Assembly: GCA_963789175.1 (NCBI GenBank)
Contig: CAWBJO010000002.1
Location: forward strand, 62,001-126,000
DNA from: CAWBJO01 sp963789175
GTDB lineage: Bacteria; Pseudomonadota; Alphaproteobacteria; Rhizobiales; Aestuariivirgaceae
DNA length: 64,000 nt
Direction: 5' to 3'
The notes beneath the pieces were generated by a model that saw nothing but the letters and a program-made list of their open reading frames with translations, ran no database searches and was not told the origin of the DNA. Positions 26,298 through 34,650 of the stretch are shown in pieces (the first letter of the stretch is position 1; each line of letters starts with the position of its first letter). Both the position numbers and the translations under genes were made by a program.

Positions 26298-27071
26298 ATG
26301 GAACCCAATCGCAATCAGCAAGACGCTCGCTCCTCTCATACGATGGTCGAGTTGCGGAACGTCAGCAAATGGTTCGGCGATTTTCAAGCACTCAAGGACG
26401 TGTCGCTGTCGGTTCGTAAGGGTGAGCGCATGATCATTTGCGGGCCGTCGGGATCTGGAAAGTCTACCATTATCCGATGCATCAACCGTCTTGAGGTGCA
26501 TCAAGCCGGGCAGATCTTCGTAGAAGGAATCGAGCTGACGCCGGAGTTCAAGGACATTCAGCTCATAAGACGCGAAGTCGGGATGGTATTTCAGCAGTTC
26601 AACTTGTTCCCGCACCTCACAGTGCTTCACAACCTGACGCTGGCGCCTATGTTGGTGCGCAAGTTGACGCGCAAGCAAGCCGACGAAGTTGCAATGCGAT
26701 ATCTCCACCGCGTTAGGATCGCAGACCAGGCACTGAAGTATCCTAGTCAGCTTTCTGGTGGGCAGCAGCAGCGCGTTGCCATTGCCCGAGCACTTTGCAT
26801 GGAGCCTCAGGTGATGCTTTTCGACGAACCTACCTCAGCTCTGGATCCAGAGATGATAAAAGAGGTTCTCGACGTGATGATTGAAATGGCGGAGGCCCAC
26901 ATGACGATGATCTGCGTTACTCACGAGATGGGTTTTGCCCGCAGGGTCGCAGATACCATGGTCTTCATGGATCAGGGCCAGATCGTCGAAGTCGAGCCGC
27001 CGGAAGTGTTCTTCTCCAAGCCTAAGAACAAGCGGACTCAAGCGTTTCTGAGTCAGCTCATGGCGCACTAG
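26298..27071 (+). CDS. Polar amino acid ABC importer ATPase (GlnQ/HisP type)
   Basis: The ATPase is about 257 residues. Walker A GPSGSGKST, Q-loop FQQFNLFPHLTVLHNLTLAP, signature LSGGQQQRVAIARAL, Walker B VMLFDEPTSALDPE and the H-switch VTHEMGFARRVAD are all intact. No TOBE domain follows, as expected for the GlnQ branch. ATG 26298 is preferred over the overlapping TTG 26295. It powers the importer encoded just upstream. Confidence 0.93.
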   Translation: MEPNRNQQDARSSHTMVELRNVSKWFGDFQALKDVSLSVRKGERMIICGPSGSGKSTIIRCINRLEVHQAGQIFVEGIELTPEFKDIQLIRREVGMVFQQFNLFPHLTVLHNLTLAPMLVRKLTRKQADEVAMRYLHRVRIADQALKYPSQLSGGQQQRVAIARALCMEPQVMLFDEPTSALDPEMIKEVLDVMIEMAEAHMTMICVTHEMGFARRVADTMVFMDQGQIVEVEPPEVFFSKPKNKRTQAFLSQLMAH

Positions 27072-27109
27072 TTTGGCGGCATGACAGAGGTAAATCGGAG
27101 GTGCAGACC

Positions 27110-28378
27110 ATGAGCAATGCGGGCGATCGCGAAATCATCGAAGTGATCAAACACACCCAGCACGTCACGTTCCAGAAGGCGACAAGGCGAACGGCATCGG
27201 GTGGCGAACTCGCGATGCTGCTTCACGACCGGCTTGCGTTTTCTCCCGAGGAGTACCTGCGTCGCTACAACGTGGTGCAGTCTGCCATGGCTAGACAAAA
27301 CCTGGATGCTCTCCTTATTCGCGGCCCCGAGAACATCACGTACTTCATCGGCTATGAAACGCCGGGCTATTACAAGTATCACTGCGTCATCGTGCCGAAG
27401 GACGGCCAGCCCGTGTTTCTGGTGCGCGATTTCGAATGGCTGAATACTCCCGAATTCTCCTGGGTCGGCGAAATCGTGAAGGTATACGATTGGGACCACG
27501 GGCCCTCGGTCACCGCGAGGCTCCTTCAGCAGCTGGGCCTCAACAACAAGAAGCGCATCGGTGTCGAGAAACAGTGCTTCTTTTATACCGCCGATGAGCA
27601 GGAGACGCTCAAGCGCGAGCTCCCCTCCAACGAGTTCGTCGACGCAACCGAGATTCTTTGGGACGCGCGCATGATCAAGTCGCCGGAGGAGATAGCCATC
27701 ATGCGGCGTTCGGCCAGGATCGTCGACAAGGCCATGCTCTCCGGGTACGAGGCAACCAAGCCCGGGGTAACTGCCGACCATGTCAATGCGGTTGTCAACT
27801 GCACCATCTTCGAGAACGGCGGGGAGTATATGGGATTGCCGCCCTTCGTGCTAGCAGGCGAGAGAAGCTGTCTGCCGCATCAAACGGGCGGCTCAAATGT
27901 CGTCAACGCTGACGACCTCATGTATTTCGAGATTTCCTCTTCAAGCCGGCGCTACGCTGCGGCGCTCATGCGGACCATCTTCCTTGGCAATCCAAAGCAG
28001 GAATGGCTGCGAGCCGCCCAAGGCTGCATTGACTCAGTCTCAGCTGCACTCGAATTCATCCGACCGGGCGTCACCGCACATGACGCAGACACGGTCGCGC
28101 GAGCGGTGACCACGAAAGCCGGCCTTGCCGACTATCACCGCAACAGGCTCGGCTACTGCATCGGACTCAACTATCCTCCGGATTGGGGCGAGGGTGAGAT
28201 CATATCCTTGCGCCAAGGCGAGCATCGGGCGCTGCAGGCCGGTATGACCTTCCATATGCCCCCGCTTTGCCTCAAGTATCGCGAGTTCGGGATCGGGTTC
28301 TCCGAAACTATTCTTGTGACCGAGACAGGCTGCGAAAGGTTCTCCAATCTGCCGCGGGAGGTGGTCATCAAGACATGA
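27110..28378 (+). CDS. M24-family hydrolase, creatinase/ectoine-hydrolase (DoeA)-like
   Basis: This 422-residue protein has the two-domain creatinase/prolidase layout: N-domain with LDALLIRGPENITYFIGYETPGYY and a pita-bread C-domain from about residue 180. The usual dinuclear metal aspartates are missing: the DxG...D..RT block reads YFEISSSSRRYAAALMRT. The histidine block reads YCIGLNYPPDWGEG. This fits metal-free members such as creatinase or the ectoine hydrolase DoeA/EutD. The start is set by GGAGG 8 bases before ATG 27110. It is the last gene of the polar amino acid importer operon, so it may cleave the imported compound. Ectoine is possible, but the rest of the ectoine pathway is absent. 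Confidence 0.78.
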   Translation: MSNAGDREIIEVIKHTQHVTFQKATRRTASGGELAMLLHDRLAFSPEEYLRRYNVVQSAMARQNLDALLIRGPENITYFIGYETPGYYKYHCVIVPKDGQPVFLVRDFEWLNTPEFSWVGEIVKVYDWDHGPSVTARLLQQLGLNNKKRIGVEKQCFFYTADEQETLKRELPSNEFVDATEILWDARMIKSPEEIAIMRRSARIVDKAMLSGYEATKPGVTADHVNAVVNCTIFENGGEYMGLPPFVLAGERSCLPHQTGGSNVVNADDLMYFEISSSSRRYAAALMRTIFLGNPKQEWLRAAQGCIDSVSAALEFIRPGVTAHDADTVARAVTTKAGLADYHRNRLGYCIGLNYPPDWGEGEIISLRQGEHRALQAGMTFHMPPLCLKYREFGIGFSETILVTETGCERFSNLPREVVIKT

Positions 28379-28422
28379 ACACGCAATCGCCGGCACTCAA
28401 TCCTTAGACCCGTAAGCCTTTT

Positions 28423-29469
28423 CTATTCCGCGGCAGCCAGCTGCGATCTCCTGAGGGCGGGATCAACGAGCTCGCCCCGGGCTCTAGCCATCGCCGCCAT
28501 CAACCTCAGGATGGTGCATACGGCCAGCCGCGAGGTCGTTCCACTGACATCGAATACCGGCGCGAGTTCTGTAACATCTATGAGGCCGACGTTCTTCTGC
28601 TCGCCGATAATGTCGACTATCCGCACCATCTCGCGACTTTCCAGACCACCGGGTTCGGTGGCCGTAACACCCGGCGCCGCCGAAGAATCCATGACGTTGA
28701 AATTGAAGCTCAGATACTGTGAATCCGTGCCTTGCCAGACTCTGGCAACCGCCTCTCTCGTGACCGCTTCGATTCCCCGCTCGTAGATTTCGAACATCGG
28801 GTAGAAGCGGAGGTTGCGGGCTTTGGCCAAATCTATGTAGTCCTTGGGATTCATCGAATTGCGTGCGCCGATATGAGCGACGTTGTCTGAAGCGAGATTG
28901 GGAAGTTCCGTTATGCGCGCCAGCGCGCAGGTGCTGAGCAGTGTCTCTCCCGCCCAGGTCTCCGCCATATCGAGGTGCGCACCAAAATGCAGGCATCCCA
29001 TCTTCTTTTTCTTGCCCACGTGATCCGAGAGTGCGCGGGCGGCTTGTATTGAAATGGAGCGATCCCCGCCAACGACGATTGGAACGGCTCCGGACTCCAA
29101 GACGGTTTTTACCGCGCGGTAGATTCTTTCGCGAGCGCTGTCCGGATTGACCTTAGGCATTGGCACATCGCCACAGTCGACGGCAAGGCCGTTCAGGTCG
29201 ACTCCAAATTCAAACCAGTATGAGAGATACTCCTGAGACGCAATGCGGAATTCGCGCGGTCCGTCTTCGCTTCCTGGCTTTCCGATATTGCCTTCATCGA
29301 AGGGCACTCCTACGAAGGCATAGCGGGCACCGTGGCTCTTGAGCGCTTTCACTTCCAAAGGAACGTGAGGAGCGCGGAGAAATGTGAGCTGGCCAGGCGC
29401 GCGATAGTTCTCGCCGCCTTCTCCACCCATCGGGGAGAACAGGTGCGCGTAGCTCTTGGCTGGATTCAT
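28423..29469 (-). CDS. Ureohydrolase-like protein lacking most metal ligands (pseudoenzyme)
   Basis: This 348-residue protein is of full arginase/agmatinase length. Family landmarks align throughout (VVGGDRSISI, LHFGAHLDMAETWAG, LSFNFNVMDSSAAPGVTATEPGGLESRE), but four of six metal ligands are changed: His to Arg at R137, Asp to Gly at G163, and both Asp of DxDxxD to Asn at N256 and N258. H165 and D167 remain. It should not bind the two-metal centre. It sits 23 bases after the intact ureohydrolase gene with its own GGGAG site, at the end of the hypB-hypA operon. A structural or regulatory subunit of that enzyme is the best guess. A related broken copy lies at 17311-17985. Confidence 0.85.
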   Translation of the reverse strand: MNPAKSYAHLFSPMGGEGGENYRAPGQLTFLRAPHVPLEVKALKSHGARYAFVGVPFDEGNIGKPGSEDGPREFRIASQEYLSYWFEFGVDLNGLAVDCGDVPMPKVNPDSARERIYRAVKTVLESGAVPIVVGGDRSISIQAARALSDHVGKKKKMGCLHFGAHLDMAETWAGETLLSTCALARITELPNLASDNVAHIGARNSMNPKDYIDLAKARNLRFYPMFEIYERGIEAVTREAVARVWQGTDSQYLSFNFNVMDSSAAPGVTATEPGGLESREMVRIVDIIGEQKNVGLIDVTELAPVFDVSGTTSRLAVCTILRLMAAMARARGELVDPALRRSQLAAAE

Positions 29470-29492
29470 GAAATTGCTCCCTTAGATTGGAA

Positions 29493-30551
29493 TTAAGGCG
29501 TCTCTCCACGCTCGCGCATGGTTTTGGCCCGGCTGCCGAGGAAGTGATAGATCATCAGGGCTGCGGTCTTGATGCTGATATGGCTGACGTCGAATTGCGG
29601 GCATAGTTCCGAGACTTCCATGATGTCTGCGCCGTAGGTACCAGCCGTACGCGCAAGCTGTATAATCTCTCGCCCCTTCAAGCCAAAGCACTCGGGCGCC
29701 GTGGTACCGGGCATGCAGCTTGAATCGATCGAATCCGTATCCCACGAGAAATAGACGCCGTCGGTACCGTCCCACGCTCGGGAAAAAATCTCGTGCGTGC
29801 ACTCTATGACACCCCGTCTGACAACCTCGTTCATCGGGATGACCCGCACGTCGTTGTCGACGAAGAAGTCATACCAGTCTTTTGGATTGAGCCCGTTTCG
29901 GGATCCCATGTGCACTAGATTCTTGGCATGGCAATTCTGGAGATCGAGGGCTCGAGACGGGCCTGAGCAATTCGTAAAGGCATTGCCTGCCCAATCCGGT
30001 GCGGCATCCAGATGGCAGTCGACATGGAGATATCCAATTCGCCCTTTTTTATGAAAGTCGGAAAGAGCCCTCGCTCCTGGAATGGGTACGGAATGGTCTC
30101 CGCCGCACAGCACGACCTTTGCACCTCCATGCAGACATTCGGTCAGATACTGATAGATGTACTCGTGAGATTTGACGTTGTTTCCAGGTACGATCGGTAC
30201 ATCGCCGCAATCCACGACTTTGAAAAATGTCAGAAGGTCGACGTCGTACTCAAACATGTAGGGAAAATACTGGGTCGAGGCTTCTCGAATACCGGCCGCG
30301 CCCTGCGACGTACCCGTTCGCACGACTTGGCCTTGATCCCAGGGCACGCCGATAAAGCACAGTTTGGCACCGGCGGCACGGATTGCGTCACGATCCGGTG
30401 GGCAGTATGGCGCGCCCATGAACGTCGCGATGCCTTGAGATTTGAAGGTGCCGTTGTGAAGTCTAGGCGAGTAGATGTGGTCTTCGGCACCAGTTTGCCG
30501 CTGAGGACCTTGATGATGATGTGGAACGTGCTGCCAACCTGCCGACTTCAT
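29493..30551 (-). CDS. Ureohydrolase with intact metal site, candidate Ni-dependent guanidine hydrolase
   Basis: This 352-residue arginase/agmatinase-family enzyme has all six metal ligands: H153 (GGDHS), D178, H180, D182 (HVDCHLD), D271 and D273 (SWDTDSID). A conserved MEVSELCPQFD follows near residue 311. It overlaps hypA by ATGA (30548-30551) and so is made together with the nickel chaperones HypA and HypB. Most ureohydrolases use manganese. The known member with dedicated HypA/HypB-like helpers and a neighbouring nitrate/taurine-type importer is cyanobacterial guanidine hydrolase GdmH (guanidine to urea plus ammonia). Assignment rests on family and context; a guanidino acid substrate remains possible. 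Confidence 0.75.
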   Translation of the reverse strand: MKSAGWQHVPHHHQGPQRQTGAEDHIYSPRLHNGTFKSQGIATFMGAPYCPPDRDAIRAAGAKLCFIGVPWDQGQVVRTGTSQGAAGIREASTQYFPYMFEYDVDLLTFFKVVDCGDVPIVPGNNVKSHEYIYQYLTECLHGGAKVVLCGGDHSVPIPGARALSDFHKKGRIGYLHVDCHLDAAPDWAGNAFTNCSGPSRALDLQNCHAKNLVHMGSRNGLNPKDWYDFFVDNDVRVIPMNEVVRRGVIECTHEIFSRAWDGTDGVYFSWDTDSIDSSCMPGTTAPECFGLKGREIIQLARTAGTYGADIMEVSELCPQFDVSHISIKTAALMIYHFLGSRAKTMRERGETP

Positions 30552-30964
30552 GAGACGCCATGCTCCGTTGATTGTTCGTTAGCGCCGGGTCCCGGCCGAG
30601 CTGTTGCTTCATCCGCATGAGGGCGAACCAGCCCGAGGGAAACGAGCTGCATCTCACGGCCGGTGAGCACCTTCGGCGTGGGTCGGCCGCAATCGGGGCA
30701 ACGAAAATTATAGAGCGCCGCTGGAGTCTTGATGTCGTTGCAAAAGGCGCACATTACCGTCAGAGGAACCTCTTCTATGTACAAGATGGACTTTTCGCAG
30801 AGCGTTCCCCGGGCGACGGATGGAAAGCAAAACTGCAGGGAGCGAGCGATTCCGCTAAGAACGCCCATACGAATGTGAATTTTTGCGACGCCAGATGCTC
30901 CAACGGCCCGGGCTTGCTGGCAGACCTGATCTACAAGCGCATCTGCGATGCTGAGTTCATGCAT
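30548..30964 (-). CDS. hypA: HypA-type nickel metallochaperone
   Basis: This 138-residue protein starts MHELSIADALVDQVCQQA; the MHE N-terminus holds the nickel ligands H2 and E3. A zinc site is formed by C72, C75, C89 and C92 (CAFC, CPDC). It has about 25 extra C-terminal residues rich in Pro and Ala. It overlaps hypB by 8 bases and the ureohydrolase by 4. HypA normally serves hydrogenase or urease; none is encoded here, so its client is most likely the ureohydrolase. Confidence 0.9.
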   Translation of the reverse strand: MHELSIADALVDQVCQQARAVGASGVAKIHIRMGVLSGIARSLQFCFPSVARGTLCEKSILYIEEVPLTVMCAFCNDIKTPAALYNFRCPDCGRPTPKVLTGREMQLVSLGLVRPHADEATARPGPGANEQSTEHGVS

Positions 30965-31742
30965 GAATCAGCCCCGCGTCGGTTTTTTCCCGACGTGCCC
31001 TGCGCGCGGACCTCCGCAACCAATCCAGCCACTCGCTCATGCCCTCGCCGGTCCGCGCCGACAGGCGAATGATCATGATCCGGGGGTTGATCGCACGCGC
31101 ATGCTCGGAGCAGCGCGCCACGTCAAATTCCACGTAGGGCAGCAAATCGATCTTCGAAACGATCATGAGATCGGCTGCGGCGAACATGTCGGGGTACTTG
31201 AGGGGTTTGTCGTCCCCTTCAGTCACAGAAAGGACAGCAACCTTGTGATTCTCTCCGAGATCAAAAGCCGCCGGACAAACTAGATTGCCGACGTTCTCGA
31301 TGAACAAGATGTCCTCCGGCTTGAGAGGCAAACTGTCCAGAGCGTGCGCAACCATGTGGCCATCCAAGTGGCAACCTCTGCCCGTATTGATTTGTACGGC
31401 ATTCACTCCGGTTCGACGGATGCGCTCTGCATCGATGGAAGTCTGTTGGTCGCCCTCGATTACCGAAACGGATGATTTGCTGTCCAGACGGTCGATGGTC
31501 GTCGTCAAAAGCGTTGTCTTTCCGGATCCCGGGCTCGACAGGAGATTGATCGCAAGCACACCAGCATCGGTGATACGCCGCCGGTTGGCTTCGGCAAAAG
31601 CATTGTTTCTCGCAAGGATATCTTGCTCTACATGCAGGAGGTCAACCGATTGATGGCTATGGCCATCCGATTGGTGGGTATGGTCAACCGGTTCGTCATG
31701 GGAATGGTGATGAGTCGGACCGCATCCGCATACGCTACACAT
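30957..31742 (-). CDS. hypB: HypB-type nickel-insertion GTPase
   Basis: This 261-residue GTPase begins MCSVCGCGPTHHHSHDE: the CxxCGC high-affinity nickel site followed by a His-rich tract (residues 11-30). The G-domain has a P-loop SSPGSGKTT (69-77), EGDQQTSIDAERI, the metal-binding GRGCHLD, and KIDLLPYVEFD in the NKxD position. Length and order match full HypB. It lies between the importer ATPase (25 bases upstream) and hypA. Likely role: GTP-driven nickel delivery to the ureohydrolase made by this operon. Confidence 0.93.
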   Translation of the reverse strand: MCSVCGCGPTHHHSHDEPVDHTHQSDGHSHQSVDLLHVEQDILARNNAFAEANRRRITDAGVLAINLLSSPGSGKTTLLTTTIDRLDSKSSVSVIEGDQQTSIDAERIRRTGVNAVQINTGRGCHLDGHMVAHALDSLPLKPEDILFIENVGNLVCPAAFDLGENHKVAVLSVTEGDDKPLKYPDMFAAADLMIVSKIDLLPYVEFDVARCSEHARAINPRIMIIRLSARTGEGMSEWLDWLRRSARRARREKTDAGLIHA

Positions 31743-31766
31743 TCGAACTCTTCTCCTTGTTCATGC

Positions 31767-32591
31767 TCATGCATCGACGCTGTCACGCGCTTCACTGCGC
31801 ATCAGACGCATGATCCTCTTCTCGAGCTCCTGAAATCCCGGAGCTTCCATCATCTCTTCGTGGAGTCGGAAGCGCCGACCCTTCTTGAAATCGACGAGCA
31901 AATTCTCGCGAATGGTTCCAGGATGCTTCGACATGAATATGATTCGATCCGCGAGGAATATTGCTTCGATGATGTCATGAGTGACGAGCAGAACCGTGGC
32001 GCCTGAAGTTTCGACGACATCGACCATCAACTCCTGCATTTGCCATTTGGTCTCTGCGTCAAGAGCGCCAAACGGCTCATCCATGAGCAATATCGATGGT
32101 CCGTTCGCCAACGTTCTTGCAATCGCGACCCGCTGCTGCATGCCGCCTGACAATTGATGGGGGTAGGCGTCGCGGAACTTCGTCAGCTTAACGAGGTCGA
32201 CGTACCTGTCAGCGATCTCCTTGCGCCTTGCGACCGGGGCATGATTGATGCGCAATCCATACTCGACGTTCTTCTGCACCGTCATCCAATCGAACGAGGT
32301 ATACCGCTGAAAAACCATGCCTCGGCTCTTGTCGGGGCCTTCGATGGGCGATCCATCGAGATACATGCTTCCCCCATCCGGCCGCTCAAGACCGGCCACC
32401 ATCCTCAGGACGGTGGATTTTCCACAGCCCGACGGCCCTAGTAGTGCGCAAATCTCGCCCTGGAAAACTTCGAAGGAGACGTTTCGCACCGCCTCGAGCC
32501 GGCTCCTCCGATCAAGCTCATATGTCTTTCCGACGTTCCTTACAGAAAGCTTGGGAACTCCCGCTCGTGCCGGTAGGGCTGAAGATGGCAT
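31767..32591 (-). CDS. NitT/TauT-type ABC importer ATPase
   Basis: This 274-residue ATPase of the nitrate/sulfonate/taurine (SsuB/TauB) branch has Walker A GPSGCGKST, Q-loop FQRYTSFDWMTVQKNVEYGL, signature LSGGMQQRVAIARTLA, Walker B ILLMDEPFGALDAETK and VTHDIIEAIFLADRI. The short C-terminus lacks a TOBE domain. It is third importer gene of the operon (permease, binding protein, ATPase), 25 bases before hypB. Guanidine or another small nitrogen compound is the expected cargo, by context. Confidence 0.92.
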   Translation of the reverse strand: MPSSALPARAGVPKLSVRNVGKTYELDRRSRLEAVRNVSFEVFQGEICALLGPSGCGKSTVLRMVAGLERPDGGSMYLDGSPIEGPDKSRGMVFQRYTSFDWMTVQKNVEYGLRINHAPVARRKEIADRYVDLVKLTKFRDAYPHQLSGGMQQRVAIARTLANGPSILLMDEPFGALDAETKWQMQELMVDVVETSGATVLLVTHDIIEAIFLADRIIFMSKHPGTIRENLLVDFKKGRRFRLHEEMMEAPGFQELEKRIMRLMRSEARDSVDA

Positions 32592-32628
32592 CCGTTCGAC
32601 TCCGTGTGCGTTGAATCCCGCCCGTGTG

Positions 32629-33696
32629 TCAGCCTCTGTATCCGGTGTCGTACAATTCCTTCAGCAAGCTGCAGTCGGTCCCCTTGTCCGGCGCGTAGTT
32701 CTCCTTCACGACGTTGAACTTCACCCACCAGCTGTTCGTCAGTTTGAAATGTTCTTCCATTTGGCCGTTCTTCTGGCCGAAAGGAGGATCGCCCGGTGCG
32801 GCACCACAGAACTGGGCTGCTTCGAGAAAGGTGTACGGATACAGGCCACCATCAAGACCGGTACCGTCCTTGCCGATTACGAGCTCAACGTCCGGTACGG
32901 ACATCTTCATGCCGTCAGCGATTATCTTATTTCCTTCAGTGGGGTTTTTCTTCCACCACGCGATGGCATCATACATGGCCTTGATGGTCATCAGAGCCGT
33001 CGGCCGGTTGTTCTTGGCCCATTCGGAGTTGATGAAATGGGCATCCGCAATGATTCCAGATGCGGCCCACTCAGCATCGGCCGTGCTTCCGACGATCTTT
33101 GCCCCCTTCACTGCGTTGAGAGTCTGCGAGGCGAAAGGTTCCCAGATCTGTGCGCCCGCAACACTGCCGCTGATCATGGCGGCGGCCGCCTGATCCATGA
33201 TGACGTTTACATACTCAACGGAGTCAAAAGGCAGCCCGTTCTTTTCCAGGTAGATGCCCATCATGATCTGAGGCAGGCCGCCGACCATGACGGCTACTTT
33301 CTTACCTTTGAGGTCGGCGGGACTGGCGATTTCTGGTCGCAAGATGAGTTTGTCCGTGCCGTGCGACAGATTCCCGAACGTGAACATTCGTACGGGCATG
33401 TTTTGCGACGCCCCGATGGGCGCGAACTCGGCAGTGCTTGAGATTATCTCCAACTGGTTCGATGCCATCAGGCCGAAGCTTTGGAATGGATCTTCAATCG
33501 CCTGGTAGGTTATGTTCAGTTCGGGCGCGAGTTGTTTTGCTTGCGCGATGTGCCACCACCCGTAACCCGGCCACGTCAATCCGGCGATTCGCACCTGCTC
33601 GACCGCTGATGCCGGCAATGCCCAAAGGCAAGCGAGTACCGCCAGGAGAGCGCCTGGCAACCAGCGGCGTGTCCAACCCATGATTTCACGATGCAT
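32629..33696 (-). CDS. NitT/TauT-type ABC importer substrate-binding protein
   Basis: This 355-residue protein starts MHREIMGWTRRWLPGALLAV behind GGGAGG, with a Sec-type signal ending ALPASA near residue 32. The mature part opens VEQVRIAGLTWPGYGWWHIAQAKQLAPEL, the SsuA/NrtA/TauA pattern. Aromatic residues (W, Y) in the first strand are frequent in binding pockets for cationic ligands. Two C-terminal Cys could form a disulfide. It lies between the permease and ATPase genes of the same operon. Ligand inferred from the ureohydrolase context, not shown. Confidence 0.9.
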   Translation of the reverse strand: MHREIMGWTRRWLPGALLAVLACLWALPASAVEQVRIAGLTWPGYGWWHIAQAKQLAPELNITYQAIEDPFQSFGLMASNQLEIISSTAEFAPIGASQNMPVRMFTFGNLSHGTDKLILRPEIASPADLKGKKVAVMVGGLPQIMMGIYLEKNGLPFDSVEYVNVIMDQAAAAMISGSVAGAQIWEPFASQTLNAVKGAKIVGSTADAEWAASGIIADAHFINSEWAKNNRPTALMTIKAMYDAIAWWKKNPTEGNKIIADGMKMSVPDVELVIGKDGTGLDGGLYPYTFLEAAQFCGAAPGDPPFGQKNGQMEEHFKLTNSWWVKFNVVKENYAPDKGTDCSLLKELYDTGYRG

Positions 33697-33722
33697 TTTA
33701 TCCTCCCTAACCAACTCTCTTC

Positions 33723-34577
33723 TTATCTTTCGCTGCTCTTCACATAAGGAAACAGAATGCGATGGACAAATCCGAAGATGAAATCGAAAACCAGCCCGAG
33801 GATCCCGATCGTTACGATGCCGGCCATGATTTCATCCACCTTCAGGAAGCGTTGTCCACGCATCATCACGGATCCGATGCCTGACGTCGAAGCAATGATT
33901 TCCGCGATTACCAGATAGGTCCAACTGACGGCCAGCATCTGGCGCATTGAAACCACGATATTGGGTGCAACGGCGGGCAAGACGATCGTCGTCAGAATCT
34001 GGCATCGCGTAGCACCGAGCGTTTTTGCCGTCTCGATGATTTCGGCCCGCACCGTTCGCGTATGATCCATGATAAGGGTGATCAGGAAAAATACTACGCC
34101 GATGAACAGCAGGGCGAGCTTCGACCCTTCTCCCACCCCGAACCACATAAGCAACAAGGGAATGAAGGCCGGGGCAGGTAAATAGCGCCAGGCGCTCACG
34201 ATGGGGTTGACTGCGGCGTACACCACTCGAAAAGATCCCATGAATATTCCCAATGGGATGGCCACCAAACAGGCCAAGGCGAAGCTCGCCAAGATGCGGT
34301 AGATGCTGACCGCGACATCGGTGAGGAATCCTCTTTCGAGGAACATGGAATAAAGAGTGGATACCACCCTGTGAGGTGGCGGCATGAAAAGCGGATTGAT
34401 CCAATTCCTCAGTGAGGCAATTTCCCACAAACCGAAAAAGGCGATCCAAACGACCGTGCCGAGAAGAAGGGTCAGCGTGCGCGAAATTGGCTGGTGGTAT
34501 TCGAACCATCGGTGCTTACCGATCCTAACGACGAGCTTCCGCGTCGTCTTGGTCTGGTCGAGCAAAACAGGCGTCAT
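33723..34577 (-). CDS. NitT/TauT-type ABC importer permease
   Basis: This 284-residue permease of the SsuC/TauC branch has six membrane segments and an EAA loop (EIIETAKTLGATRCQILTTIVLPAVAPNI). The motif FIPLLLMWFGVGEGSKL is typical. It is the first importer gene after the Lrp regulator (73-base gap) and precedes the binding protein by 26 bases, so the order is permease, binding protein, ATPase. Confidence 0.92.
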   Translation of the reverse strand: MTPVLLDQTKTTRKLVVRIGKHRWFEYHQPISRTLTLLLGTVVWIAFFGLWEIASLRNWINPLFMPPPHRVVSTLYSMFLERGFLTDVAVSIYRILASFALACLVAIPLGIFMGSFRVVYAAVNPIVSAWRYLPAPAFIPLLLMWFGVGEGSKLALLFIGVVFFLITLIMDHTRTVRAEIIETAKTLGATRCQILTTIVLPAVAPNIVVSMRQMLAVSWTYLVIAEIIASTSGIGSVMMRGQRFLKVDEIMAGIVTIGILGLVFDFIFGFVHRILFPYVKSSER

Positions 34578-34650
34578 GGAGCGATGCCTGGCGGTGAGGG
34601 CGCGGCCCCTACCATCCCCTTCGTTGATTGCTTGATAGTCGGAGATTCCC

